Below, piece after piece: positions 1 to 6,544 of a DNA stretch of 6,727 nucleotides. The notes under the pieces were generated by a model that saw nothing but the letters and a program-made list of their open reading frames with translations, was not told the DNA's origin and made no database searches. Source of the DNA: CAXYVC01 sp964292295 (lineage in GTDB: Bacteria > Acidobacteriota > Holophagae > Holophagales > Holophagaceae); NCBI GenBank assembly GCA_964292295.1, contig CAXYVC010000135.1, forward strand, positions 1 through 6,727. Reading direction: 5' to 3'. The position numbers and the translations under genes were made by a program. Within the stretch, counting starts at the first letter, position 1. The number at the start of each line of letters is the position of its first letter.

Positions 1-1687
1 CTGCGTGCAGCTGGGCGGCCCGGACTGGCCCGGGGTGGAGACCAACGAGAACCCGGACGTGGCGCTGGCCTACGCGCCGGGGCCCTACCGCGCCGAGGCT
101 TCCTGGGACAAGGGCTACGCGGACGTCTGCGCCGTGGACCTGGCCAGCGGCGCGCGCACCCTGCTGCAGAAGCGCCTGCCCCGCTCGCGGGCTTCCCACC
201 TGAGCCCCGAGGGCCGCTGGTTCGCCTTCTTCGACGGCGCGGCGCGGCGCTGGAAGGCGCAGGCCACGAAGGGCGGCGCGCCGGCCACGCTGGGCGGGGC
301 GCTGGAGGTGCGCTTCGAGCAGGAGGACGACGACCATCCGGATCTTCCGGACGCCTATGGCCAGGGAGGGTGGACGCCCGGGGACCGGGAGCTGCTGGCC
401 TTCGACCGCTTCGACGTGTGGGCGCTGGCGCCCGATGGGACGAGCCGCTGCCTCACCCAGGGCCTGGGCCGGAAGGAACGGCGCGAGCTGCGCCCCCTGG
501 CGCTGGATCCGGAGGCCCTGGCCGTGGACCTGGCCAGGCCCCTCTGGCTGAAGACGGAGCAGGTGGACACGAAGGCCACGGGCTACGCGCGGCTGGACCC
601 CGGGCAGGCGCCCCGAATCCTGGTGCAGGAAGACGCCCTGCTGGGGGCGCGGCAGCCCAACGAGCGTCCCACGGGCATCTTCCTGAAGGCCCGGGAGGCG
701 GAGACGGTGGTGCTTTCCAGGCAGCGCTTCGATCTGTTTCCCGACCTGTGGCTGACCGACCTCAGCTTCCGCAAGCCCCGGCGCCTGAGTGACGCGAATC
801 CCCAGCAGAAGGGCTTCCGCTGGGGCCGCCAGGAGCTGGTCGAATACGTGAACGCCGACGGCAAGCCCATGAAGGCCCTGCTGGCGAAGCCGGAGGACTT
901 CGACCCGGCGAAGAAATACCCGCTGATGGTCTACATCTACGAGGGCTACAGCGACATGCTGCACGTGTACCAGCCGCCGGCGCCGGGCACGAGCATCAAC
1001 TTCACGCGTTTTGCCAGCAACGGCTACCTGGTGCTGCGCCCCGACGTCACCTTCGAGGCGGGCTACCCGGGCAAGAGTTCGGTGAAGTGCGTGCTGCCCG
1101 CCATCGCCCAGCTGGTGGCGAAGGGGTTCGTGGACCCCGAGCGCATCGGCATCCAGGGCCACTCCTGGGGCGGCTACCAGGTGGCCTACCTGGTGGCCCA
1201 GACCCGCCTCTTCAAGGCCGCGGAGGCGGGGGCGACGGTGAGCAACATGACCAGCGCCTATGGCGGCATCCGATGGGGCAGCGGCATGAGCCGAGCCTTC
1301 CAGTACGAGAAGGGCCAGAGCCGCCTGGGCGACACGCCCTGGGGCAGCCCCCTGCAGTACCTCGAGAGCTCTCCCCTCTTCTGGGCCGAGCGGGTGCAGA
1401 CGCCGCTGCTCATGATCCACAACGACGGGGACGACGCCGTGCCCTGGGAGCAGGGCATCGAGTTCTTCAGCGCCCTGCGCCGCCTGGGCAAGCCCGCGTG
1501 GATGTTCAACTACAACGGCGACAAGCACAACCTCGTGCAGCGGGAGAACCTGAAGCACTGGACGCTCCACCTGTGCGAGTTCTTCGACCACCTGCTGCTG
1601 GGCGCCCCGCGCCCGGCCTGGATGGACGTGCCGGTGCCCTACCTTGAGCGCGGGAAGCGCGACCTGAAGGCGGTCTTCGGGAAGTAG
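1..1687 (+). CDS. S9-family serine peptidase (prolyl oligopeptidase/DPP-like), 5'-truncated by window edge
   Basis: This is the C-terminal ~560 residues of a peptidase whose start lies upstream: the frame is open to the left edge, and the first GTG (position 5) is internal to recognisable homology. Numbering from that GTG, residues ~1-280 are WD/PD40-like beta-propeller sequence, including an acidic stretch leading to YGQGGW (118-123) and an FDRFDVW blade motif. Residues ~285-560 are the alpha/beta-hydrolase domain. The nucleophile is in GHSWGGY (S387), the acid is in NDGDDAVPW (D476) and the histidine is in GDKHN (H508), so the triad is complete and in S9 order. Y312 in YIYEGY aligns with the oxyanion-hole tyrosine of DPP4. 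The block SNMTSAYGGIRWGSGMSR is typical of a long (about 900-residue, as recalled) bacterial S9 group, often exported, so roughly a third of the protein is probably missing. It likely cleaves peptides; specificity cannot be read. It ends in TAG directly abutting the convergent DUF58 gene. Confidence 0.93.
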   Translation, partial: CVQLGGPDWPGVETNENPDVALAYAPGPYRAEASWDKGYADVCAVDLASGARTLLQKRLPRSRASHLSPEGRWFAFFDGAARRWKAQATKGGAPATLGGALEVRFEQEDDDHPDLPDAYGQGGWTPGDRELLAFDRFDVWALAPDGTSRCLTQGLGRKERRELRPLALDPEALAVDLARPLWLKTEQVDTKATGYARLDPGQAPRILVQEDALLGARQPNERPTGIFLKAREAETVVLSRQRFDLFPDLWLTDLSFRKPRRLSDANPQQKGFRWGRQELVEYVNADGKPMKALLAKPEDFDPAKKYPLMVYIYEGYSDMLHVYQPPAPGTSINFTRFASNGYLVLRPDVTFEAGYPGKSSVKCVLPAIAQLVAKGFVDPERIGIQGHSWGGYQVAYLVAQTRLFKAAEAGATVSNMTSAYGGIRWGSGMSRAFQYEKGQSRLGDTPWGSPLQYLESSPLFWAERVQTPLLMIHNDGDDAVPWEQGIEFFSALRRLGKPAWMFNYNGDKHNLVQRENLKHWTLHLCEFFDHLLLGAPRPAWMDVPVPYLERGKRDLKAVFGK

Positions 1688-1690
1688 CTA
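1685..1690. other. Abutting convergent stop codons (TAG/CTA palindrome)
   Basis: The + strand peptidase stops with TAG at 1685-1687 and the - strand DUF58 gene stops with TAG read from 1690 to 1688. Together they form the palindrome TAGCTA. There is no intergenic base and no recognisable T-tract terminator here, so each transcript must run into the other gene's coding sequence before ending. Confidence 0.9.
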
Positions 1691-2995
1691 CGCCGCGCCG
1701 CTGCGCTTGAGGTCGAGGTAGCGGTTCACCAGGGCCACGGAAAGCCGTTCGGGGAGCACGTCCAGCGTGCGGACGCCCCGGACGGCCATGCGCTCGAAGG
1801 TGGCGCGCCGCTGGTCGAGATACTGGTGGACGGCCCCCTGCAGCAGGGCCTCCTCGAAACCCGCCACCTCCCCGTGCAGGGCCTGCTCCAGGGCCTGCTC
1901 CCGGAGGCTGGCCACGAGCACCTGGTGGCGGGCCCGCAGCAGTGCGAGGGCGGGCTGGAGCGTGTCGTCGTCCTCGTCCCGGAGGTTCGTGACGAGCACC
2001 ACCAGGGCGCGCTTGCGCACCCGAACCAGGACGCTGCGCGCGGCCTCCAGGTAGTCGCTGGCGCGGGTGGTGGGCTGGAGGTCGTAGAGGCGCTCCGCGA
2101 GGGCGTCCTGCACGTGGGAGCCCTTCCTGGGAGGAAGCCAGCGTTCCTCGCCCGCGAAGCTCAGCAGGCCGACGGCGTCCCCCTCCCGCAGGGCCACGTG
2201 GGCGAGGAGGAGCAGGGCCGAGAGGGCGTGGTCGAAGTGGGAGAGGGGGCCGTCCTGCGCCCGCATGCGCCGCCCGCAATCCAGCAGGAAGAGCACCTGC
2301 TGGTCCCGTTCGTCCGTGTATTCGCGGCTCACGAGGCGCCGCATGCGGCTGGTGGCCTTCCAGTCGATCTGGCGCGGGCTGTCGCCCTCCCGGTACTCCC
2401 GCAGTTGGTGGAACTCCGTGCCCTCGCCCCGCCTCCGCTTGCGGTGGATGCCGAGCTGACCCAGGCGGTGTCCCGTGGCCAGGCGGGCATACTGCTTCAC
2501 CGCGGCGAAGTCGGGGTAGACCTTCACGGCGCCTTCGCCCCCCAGGTGCAGGCAGCGCTGCCAGAGCCCGCAGGGCGATCCCAGGCGCGCCTGGCAGGGG
2601 CTGAGACGGAAGGCGCCCCGTTCCCGCGGACGCAGGCGGTAGCGCAGCTCGGCCCAGGCGCCGGGTGCCAGGCGCAGGCGCCGGGGCATGCCGCGGGACT
2701 CGAAACTGGGGGGCAGGCCCTCCCACAGCTCCAGGCGGAGGGGCAGGAACCCCGGAGCGGAGAGCCGCAGGCGCGCCTCCGTCCAGGCCCCCACCGCCAG
2801 GGGGCCCGGCAGGCTGCGGGCCAGGGCCGGCGGGGGCTGGTGCCGCGGCAGGACCGCATCCAGGAGGGCCACCCCCAGCAGGGTCAGGCCGGACCAGGCC
2901 CAGGGGCCCCGGAAGAGCGCGGGCCACGCCGTGGCGGGAACCGCGAGGGCGGTCCAGGCGGCCAGGAGGCCGATCAGGGCGCGGGAGGGGATCAT
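1688..2995 (-). CDS. DUF58 / vWA-domain membrane protein, MoxR partner
   Basis: A 435-residue protein of the DUF58 family, whose members are usually encoded next to MoxR ATPases. Two hydrophobic helices (about 5-23 and 33-49) form an N-terminal hairpin, placing the rest in the cytoplasm. A beta-rich segment (about 60-165) includes the family's LGSPCGLWQR region. The DUF58 signature follows at 195-212, with FHQLREYREGD and IDWKATSR as key pieces. Next comes a vWA-like domain starting at LFLLDCGRRM (D239). The canonical MIDAS DxSxS serines are absent (D-C-G-R-R), so metal binding is doubtful, though D/T residues recur at VTNLRDEDD (334-342). I chose the ATG at 2995 because it overlaps the MoxR stop as ATGA and directly precedes the membrane segment. 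The longer open frame upstream lies inside MoxR. There is no strong Shine-Dalgarno sequence, so translation probably depends on coupling to MoxR. It is inferred to be the membrane adaptor or effector of the MoxR ATPase; the molecular role is not established. Confidence 0.92.
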   Translation of the reverse strand: MIPSRALIGLLAAWTALAVPATAWPALFRGPWAWSGLTLLGVALLDAVLPRHQPPPALARSLPGPLAVGAWTEARLRLSAPGFLPLRLELWEGLPPSFESRGMPRRLRLAPGAWAELRYRLRPRERGAFRLSPCQARLGSPCGLWQRCLHLGGEGAVKVYPDFAAVKQYARLATGHRLGQLGIHRKRRRGEGTEFHQLREYREGDSPRQIDWKATSRMRRLVSREYTDERDQQVLFLLDCGRRMRAQDGPLSHFDHALSALLLLAHVALREGDAVGLLSFAGEERWLPPRKGSHVQDALAERLYDLQPTTRASDYLEAARSVLVRVRKRALVVLVTNLRDEDDDTLQPALALLRARHQVLVASLREQALEQALHGEVAGFEEALLQGAVHQYLDQRRATFERMAVRGVRTLDVLPERLSVALVNRYLDLKRSGAA

Positions 2996-3984
2996 GCGCG
3001 GGGGGCGTCGATGTGGTCCAGGAGGGCTTCCAGCAGCTGGTCCACGTCCTGGCCCTCGATCTCGGCCTCCGGACTGGGGGCGATGCGGTGGCGCAGGGCG
3101 GGCAGGGCCAGGGCCTTCACGTCGTCCGGCGCGGCGAAGGCGCGGCCCTCCAGCAGGGCGTGGGCCCGGGCGGCGCGCACCAGGGCGATGCCGCCCCGGG
3201 GGCCGGCCCCCAGGCTGATGCCCGCCCAGGCGCGGGTGGCCCGCGCCAGGCGCACCGCGTAGTCGCACACCGCGTCGTCCACGCGCACCCGGGCGGCGGC
3301 GGCCTGGAGGCGCAGGATGTCCTCCGGCGTGGCGACGGCGTTCACCGCTTCCACGTCCAGGCGGTCCCCGGCGCGGCCCTCCGTGACCCGGCGCACCAGG
3401 GCGTTCTCCTCCTCCGGGCTGGGGTAGTCCATGGTTACCTTCAGCAGGAAGCGGTCCAGCTGGGCCTCGGGGAGGGGGTAGGTGCCCTCCTGCTCGATGG
3501 GGTTCTGGGTGGCCAGCACCATGAAGGGCCGCGGCACGGGAAGGGCCTGCCCCTCCAGCGTCACCTGCTGCTCCTGCATCACCTCCAGCAGGGCCGCCTG
3601 GGTCTTGGCGGGGGCGCGGTTCACCTCGTCCGCCAGCAACAGGTTGGTGAAGACGGGGCCCTGGCGCACGTGGAAGCGCTCGGCGCGCCCGTCGTACACC
3701 GCGTGGCCCGTCACGTCGGAGGGCATGAGATCCGGCGTGAACTGGATGCGGGCATGGCCGCCCTGGATGGCCCGGGCCAGGGCGCGCACCAGCAGGGTCT
3801 TGCCCAGGCCCGGCGCCCCCTCCAGCAGCACGTGGCCGGAGGCGAGGAGGGTGGCGAGCACCTGGTCCACCACCGCCTGCTGGCCCACGAGGGCTCGCCC
3901 GATCTCCCCGCGCAGGGCGGCGGCAAGTCCGGAGGCCCAGGCCTGTTCCTGGGGATCGAGGGGGGGGAAGGCTTCTGGGGTCAT
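2992..3984 (-). CDS. MoxR-family AAA+ ATPase
   Basis: A 330-residue AAA+ ATPase of normal length for the MoxR family, probably cytoplasmic. Visible motifs in order: Walker A GAPGLGKT (56-63), the family stretch FTPDLMPSDVTG (82-93), Walker B LLLADEVN (115-122), sensor 1 ATQNP (158-162), the IEQEGTYPLPEAQLDRF block (163-179) with the putative arginine finger R178, and sensor 2 as GAGPRGG (259-265). The last resembles the usual GASPR with Ser replaced by Gly. The C-terminal lid ends in the characteristic HRIAPSPEAE segment. All catalytic residues are present, so it should be an active ATPase. MoxR proteins are considered chaperone-like and work with vWA proteins; the adjacent DUF58 gene is the obvious partner. 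The ATG at 3984 is supported by an AGGAAG ribosome-binding site 5 nt upstream and by the ATGA overlap with the preceding DUF4350 stop. Its own stop overlaps the DUF58 start in the same way. Confidence 0.97.
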   Translation of the reverse strand: MTPEAFPPLDPQEQAWASGLAAALRGEIGRALVGQQAVVDQVLATLLASGHVLLEGAPGLGKTLLVRALARAIQGGHARIQFTPDLMPSDVTGHAVYDGRAERFHVRQGPVFTNLLLADEVNRAPAKTQAALLEVMQEQQVTLEGQALPVPRPFMVLATQNPIEQEGTYPLPEAQLDRFLLKVTMDYPSPEEENALVRRVTEGRAGDRLDVEAVNAVATPEDILRLQAAAARVRVDDAVCDYAVRLARATRAWAGISLGAGPRGGIALVRAARAHALLEGRAFAAPDDVKALALPALRHRIAPSPEAEIEGQDVDQLLEALLDHIDAPRA

Positions 3985-5105
3985 GGCAGCTTCCTGAGGT
4001 GATCGAGGGTGCGGAGGGCGTCGGTGAAGGCGTCCGGGTCGCTGTGCCGCTCGAAGCGCAGGGCCCGGAAGACGGCCTCGGGGTCCAGGCCGGAAAAGGC
4101 GGCGAGGCGCTGGGGCCACTCCGCTTCCGGCCCGGCCAGGAGGCCCGGGTGGCGGCGCGCCAGGTGGCGCAGGGCCGCCGTACGGGCGGCGAGAAGCAGC
4201 GGGCGCCCCTCCCGGTGGCGCCACTGGAAGCGCCCGGCGGCGGCGAGGTGCTCCAGCAGGCTGCGCCGGACGGGAGCGGGGGCGGGCAGGAGCGGGCCGA
4301 AGCGGCGCCCTGCCCGCAGCCAGAGGGCCGCCAGGAACAGGCCGAGCCCCAGCGCCGCGGGGCCGCCGTGGGTGCGCAACCAGTCCAGCGCCGTGGTGGC
4401 GCGCTCCCGGTAGATGATCCACACCCTCCCCCCTGAGTCGCGGCGGGCGAGGGCGGCCAGGAACACCGCGTGGTCGTGCGCGCCCAGCTGGTCGTTGGCC
4501 AGGGCGGAAAGGCGCGTGAAGAGGATCGCGCGGCCCCGGTCGAGGTCGTACTGAAGCACCTTGGGGGTCCGTGCGTTCCCCGCGCGGGCGCTGGCCCGCC
4601 CGCTGAGGTCCACCAGACCGGTGCCCGCCCCGAGGTCCACCGTGACGTCCACGCCGTTCACCCGGAAGCCCAGGGGAATGTCGGAGGCCTCGTCCTCGAC
4701 GGCCACATGGCGTGCGCCGAGGGCCGCCAGGAGGGGATCGGCGGTCTCCCGGGCCTCGCCGGGCTCCGGGGGCCCGGCCTCGGCCACCAGCAGGCCGCCT
4801 GCGCGCACCCAGGCGAGCAGGGAGGCCACCTGGTCCGGGGCCAAGCGCATGCGCCGGCGGGGCAGCAGCAGCAGGTCCGTGGAGGGCGGCAGGCCGGAAG
4901 GCCGGGGCAGGGCCGCCAGGGAGGTGGCGGGCTGGCCCAGGCGCTCCAGCAGGCGCTGGGCGGCCAGGAAGTCGTTCACCCGCGCCTCGCCCTGGTAGCC
5001 GCCCTGGACCTGCACCTCCTCCCAGACGAGAAGGCGGGACAGGCCCCAGGCCAGCAGCCCCGCAAGGAGGACCAGGAGGCCGAGGAGCAGGCCCCGGGCC
5101 TTCAT
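3981..5105 (-). CDS. DUF4350-domain membrane protein
   Basis: A 374-residue protein with a basic N-terminus (MKAR) and a strong membrane helix at about 5-27. An extracytoplasmic domain (about 40-225) follows, then a second helix (about 248-263) ending in a basic RAGRRFGP, and a cytoplasmic helical tail of about 110 residues. The middle domain matches the DUF4350 pattern: a LLAWVRAGG-LLVAEAG strand (97-110) and a GRAILFTRLSALANDQLG segment (191-208). This layout is thought to be a glutamine-amidotransferase-like fold without obvious catalytic residues, as in GldG-like proteins. The tail has the RRSLLEHLAAAGRFQWR pattern (280-296) that I recall in DUF4350 proteins beside MoxR. The ATG at 5105 gives an ATGA overlap with the DUF4129 stop and sits directly before the first helix; a G7 run 3 nt upstream may act as a weak ribosome-binding site. 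Function is unknown. Context suggests a sensor or scaffold subunit of the MoxR machine. Confidence 0.86.
   Translation of the reverse strand: MKARGLLLGLLVLLAGLLAWGLSRLLVWEEVQVQGGYQGEARVNDFLAAQRLLERLGQPATSLAALPRPSGLPPSTDLLLLPRRRMRLAPDQVASLLAWVRAGGLLVAEAGPPEPGEARETADPLLAALGARHVAVEDEASDIPLGFRVNGVDVTVDLGAGTGLVDLSGRASARAGNARTPKVLQYDLDRGRAILFTRLSALANDQLGAHDHAVFLAALARRDSGGRVWIIYRERATTALDWLRTHGGPAALGLGLFLAALWLRAGRRFGPLLPAPAPVRRSLLEHLAAAGRFQWRHREGRPLLLAARTAALRHLARRHPGLLAGPEAEWPQRLAAFSGLDPEAVFRALRFERHSDPDAFTDALRTLDHLRKLP
3990..3995 (-). promoter_or_regulatory. Shine-Dalgarno sequence for MoxR
   Basis: On the - strand AGGAAG precedes the MoxR ATG by 5 nt, inside the last codons of the DUF4350 gene. It is the clearest ribosome-binding site in the operon and fixes the MoxR start. 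It may allow the ATPase to be made at a higher level than its neighbours, whose starts have only G-rich or no recognisable sites. Confidence 0.7.
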
Positions 5106-6544
5106 GCGCCCCCCCGTCCCGGCGCGCGGAAGTGGACGGCCCAGGCTTCGCAGAGCCCGGCGTGCCCCGCTTCCGGCTGCGCGCCGCCGTAGGCGACGCG
5201 GGCCCACTGGGCGGCCAGGCGGCGGAAGAAGGCTCCGCCTTCCGCGTCCAGCACGGCCTCCGCGAGGCGCACGCAGGCGGCCTCCGTGGCGCCCCGGGGC
5301 ACCCGCACCCCCCGGCGGTGCACCAGGTCCGCCAGGGCGCCGCGGTAGAGCAGGGCCAGGGCGGCCCGCACCGCGCCCTGCTCCCAGAGTTCCCGCGCCC
5401 GCCGGGGCAGCTCCGCGGGCAGGCTCTCCGGGCGCAGTTCCAGGCCGAAGAGGGTCTCGGGCGCCGGGCTGCTTTCCTCCCGGCGCAGGACCCGCGCCAG
5501 GTGGCGGCGGCTGCGCCACAGGAGGAGGGCCAGCAGGAAAAGGAGGCCGGCGATGACGATGCCCCGGGCGAGGGGCGCGAGGAGGGCCGCGAAGGCCATC
5601 AGCCAGCGTGGCGGCGCGGCATGGCGGCGGGTCGCGGGCTTCGGGGCCGCGCGCCAGCGCAGGCGGCGCTCGGTGTGGCCGGTGCGGAACTCCGGGCCGC
5701 GCATCACCTCCTCCAGGGCGCGGGGCGCCTCGGCGGGAGGCGCGGGCGTCCGTCCCGCCAGGGCGGGGCCGAGGCTGCAGGCCAGCAGCAGCAGGGCGCT
5801 CCCCAGGAGGTGCCGGGCCCGGGCGGCCAGATCCCGGAAGGCCAGCTCCAGGTCCCAGCCCTCGAGCTGGACCCGGCGGTTCAGGTACAGCGCGAAGCCG
5901 CCCGCCACGTGGAAGGGCTCCAGGAAGGCCAGGGCCAGCGCCGGCAGGAGGGCCGCGGCCCAGGTGGCCCAGGCGGGCCAGCCGTTCCCGGGTGTCTCCA
6001 GGCCGAGGCCGGTGCCCACCGGAGCCAGGAGCTTCAGCAGCGCGAAGGCCGCGAGCACGAGGGCGAGGGCGAAGAGGGGCATGGCGGCGCCGAGGAGGCC
6101 GGCGCTCCCCATGCAGCGCCGCAGGAGCTGGGCGCTGCGGCGGCGGTAGCCGCGCCCGTCCTGCGCCTCGAGCTGCCAGATGGGCAGCAGGAAGGCACGC
6201 CAGGGGCTCAGGCGCCTCCAGAGCAGGCCCGCCGCCACGCCGTGGCGCAGGATGCGCGGCAGCTCCCGCAGGCTCTCGGCGAGGGAGGGAGACTCTCCGA
6301 AGGTGGCGCGCCCCAGGACGTGGAGGACCAGGCGGTCCAGGAGGGGACAGAGCCACCAGAGCAGCAGGGTGGCCTTCCAGGGGCTGCGGCGGAAGACCAG
6401 GAAGGCCGCCAGGGCCACCAGGCCGAAGCCCGACAGCCAGGTGGCGTAGACCGGGCGAAGGTGGGCGCGCAGCAGCGCGAAGCCCAGGTCCACCGCCTCC
6501 AGGGGCTCCCGGAGGCGCACGGCGACGCGGAGCCGCTCACGCAT
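5102..6544 (-). CDS. Multi-pass membrane protein with C-terminal DUF4129 domain
   Basis: A 480-residue protein in two modules. Module one (about 1-243) is a multi-helix membrane domain with hydrophobic segments near 32-51, 58-76, 146-172 and 191-208. It carries motifs I recall as conserved in homologues next to SpoIIM genes: EAVDLGFALLRAH (16-28) and the PFHVAGGFALYLNRR / EGWDLELAFR stretch (210-237). Module two begins with a hydrophobic segment (247-263), then a probable external loop with LEEVMRGPEF (277-286). A last helix (about 323-343) precedes a basic stop-transfer region and the DUF4129 domain (about 380-470), with ARELWEQG and RAALALLYRGALADL as hallmarks and a conserved Thr-Glu (420-421). 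DUF4129 also occurs at the C-terminus of TgpA-type transglutaminases, but no transglutaminase catalytic core is present here. The ATG at 6544 matches the start of homology and overlaps the upstream SpoIIM stop by 8 nt; an ATG at 6634 would run 98 nt into that gene. The role is unknown, probably a membrane subunit of the MoxR-vWA system. Confidence 0.88.
   Translation of the reverse strand: MRERLRVAVRLREPLEAVDLGFALLRAHLRPVYATWLSGFGLVALAAFLVFRRSPWKATLLLWWLCPLLDRLVLHVLGRATFGESPSLAESLRELPRILRHGVAAGLLWRRLSPWRAFLLPIWQLEAQDGRGYRRRSAQLLRRCMGSAGLLGAAMPLFALALVLAAFALLKLLAPVGTGLGLETPGNGWPAWATWAAALLPALALAFLEPFHVAGGFALYLNRRVQLEGWDLELAFRDLAARARHLLGSALLLLACSLGPALAGRTPAPPAEAPRALEEVMRGPEFRTGHTERRLRWRAAPKPATRRHAAPPRWLMAFAALLAPLARGIVIAGLLFLLALLLWRSRRHLARVLRREESSPAPETLFGLELRPESLPAELPRRARELWEQGAVRAALALLYRGALADLVHRRGVRVPRGATEAACVRLAEAVLDAEGGAFFRRLAAQWARVAYGGAQPEAGHAGLCEAWAVHFRAPGRGGA
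5109..5115 (-). repeat. G7 homopolymer run just upstream of the DUF4350 start
   Basis: On the coding (-) strand seven consecutive G residues end 3 nt before the DUF4350 ATG. They also encode the glycine-rich C-terminus of the DUF4129 protein (RGGA then stop). The run may serve as a purine-rich ribosome-binding site, and it is a possible slippage site. Confidence 0.5.

Noticed and set aside
1663..1681. Hairpin CCTGAAG-GCGGT-CTTCGGG at the end of the peptidase gene as an intrinsic terminator
   Set aside because: The stem is 7 bp with one G-U pair, lies inside the coding sequence and is not followed by a T-tract, so it is not a convincing terminator.
1826..3262. Long open frame on the + strand (about 478 codons) opposite the DUF58 gene, and a similar one at 2665-4002
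   Set aside because: The translations are low-complexity Gly/Ala/Arg/Pro-rich with no recognisable motif, and lie antisense to well-supported DUF58 and MoxR genes. Long spurious frames are expected at this GC content.
2996..3268. Longer N-terminus for the DUF58 protein starting at 3268
   Set aside because: The extra 91 residues are Arg/Gly/Pro-rich shadow of MoxR codons. The ATG at 2995 gives the ATGA overlap and begins the membrane hairpin.
3981..6356. Single 791-codon - strand frame spanning the DUF4350 gene and part of the DUF4129 gene
   Set aside because: Only the part from the ATG at 5105 has membrane-protein and DUF4350 character. The upstream part is an Arg/Pro/Gly-rich shadow of the DUF4129 gene in another frame.
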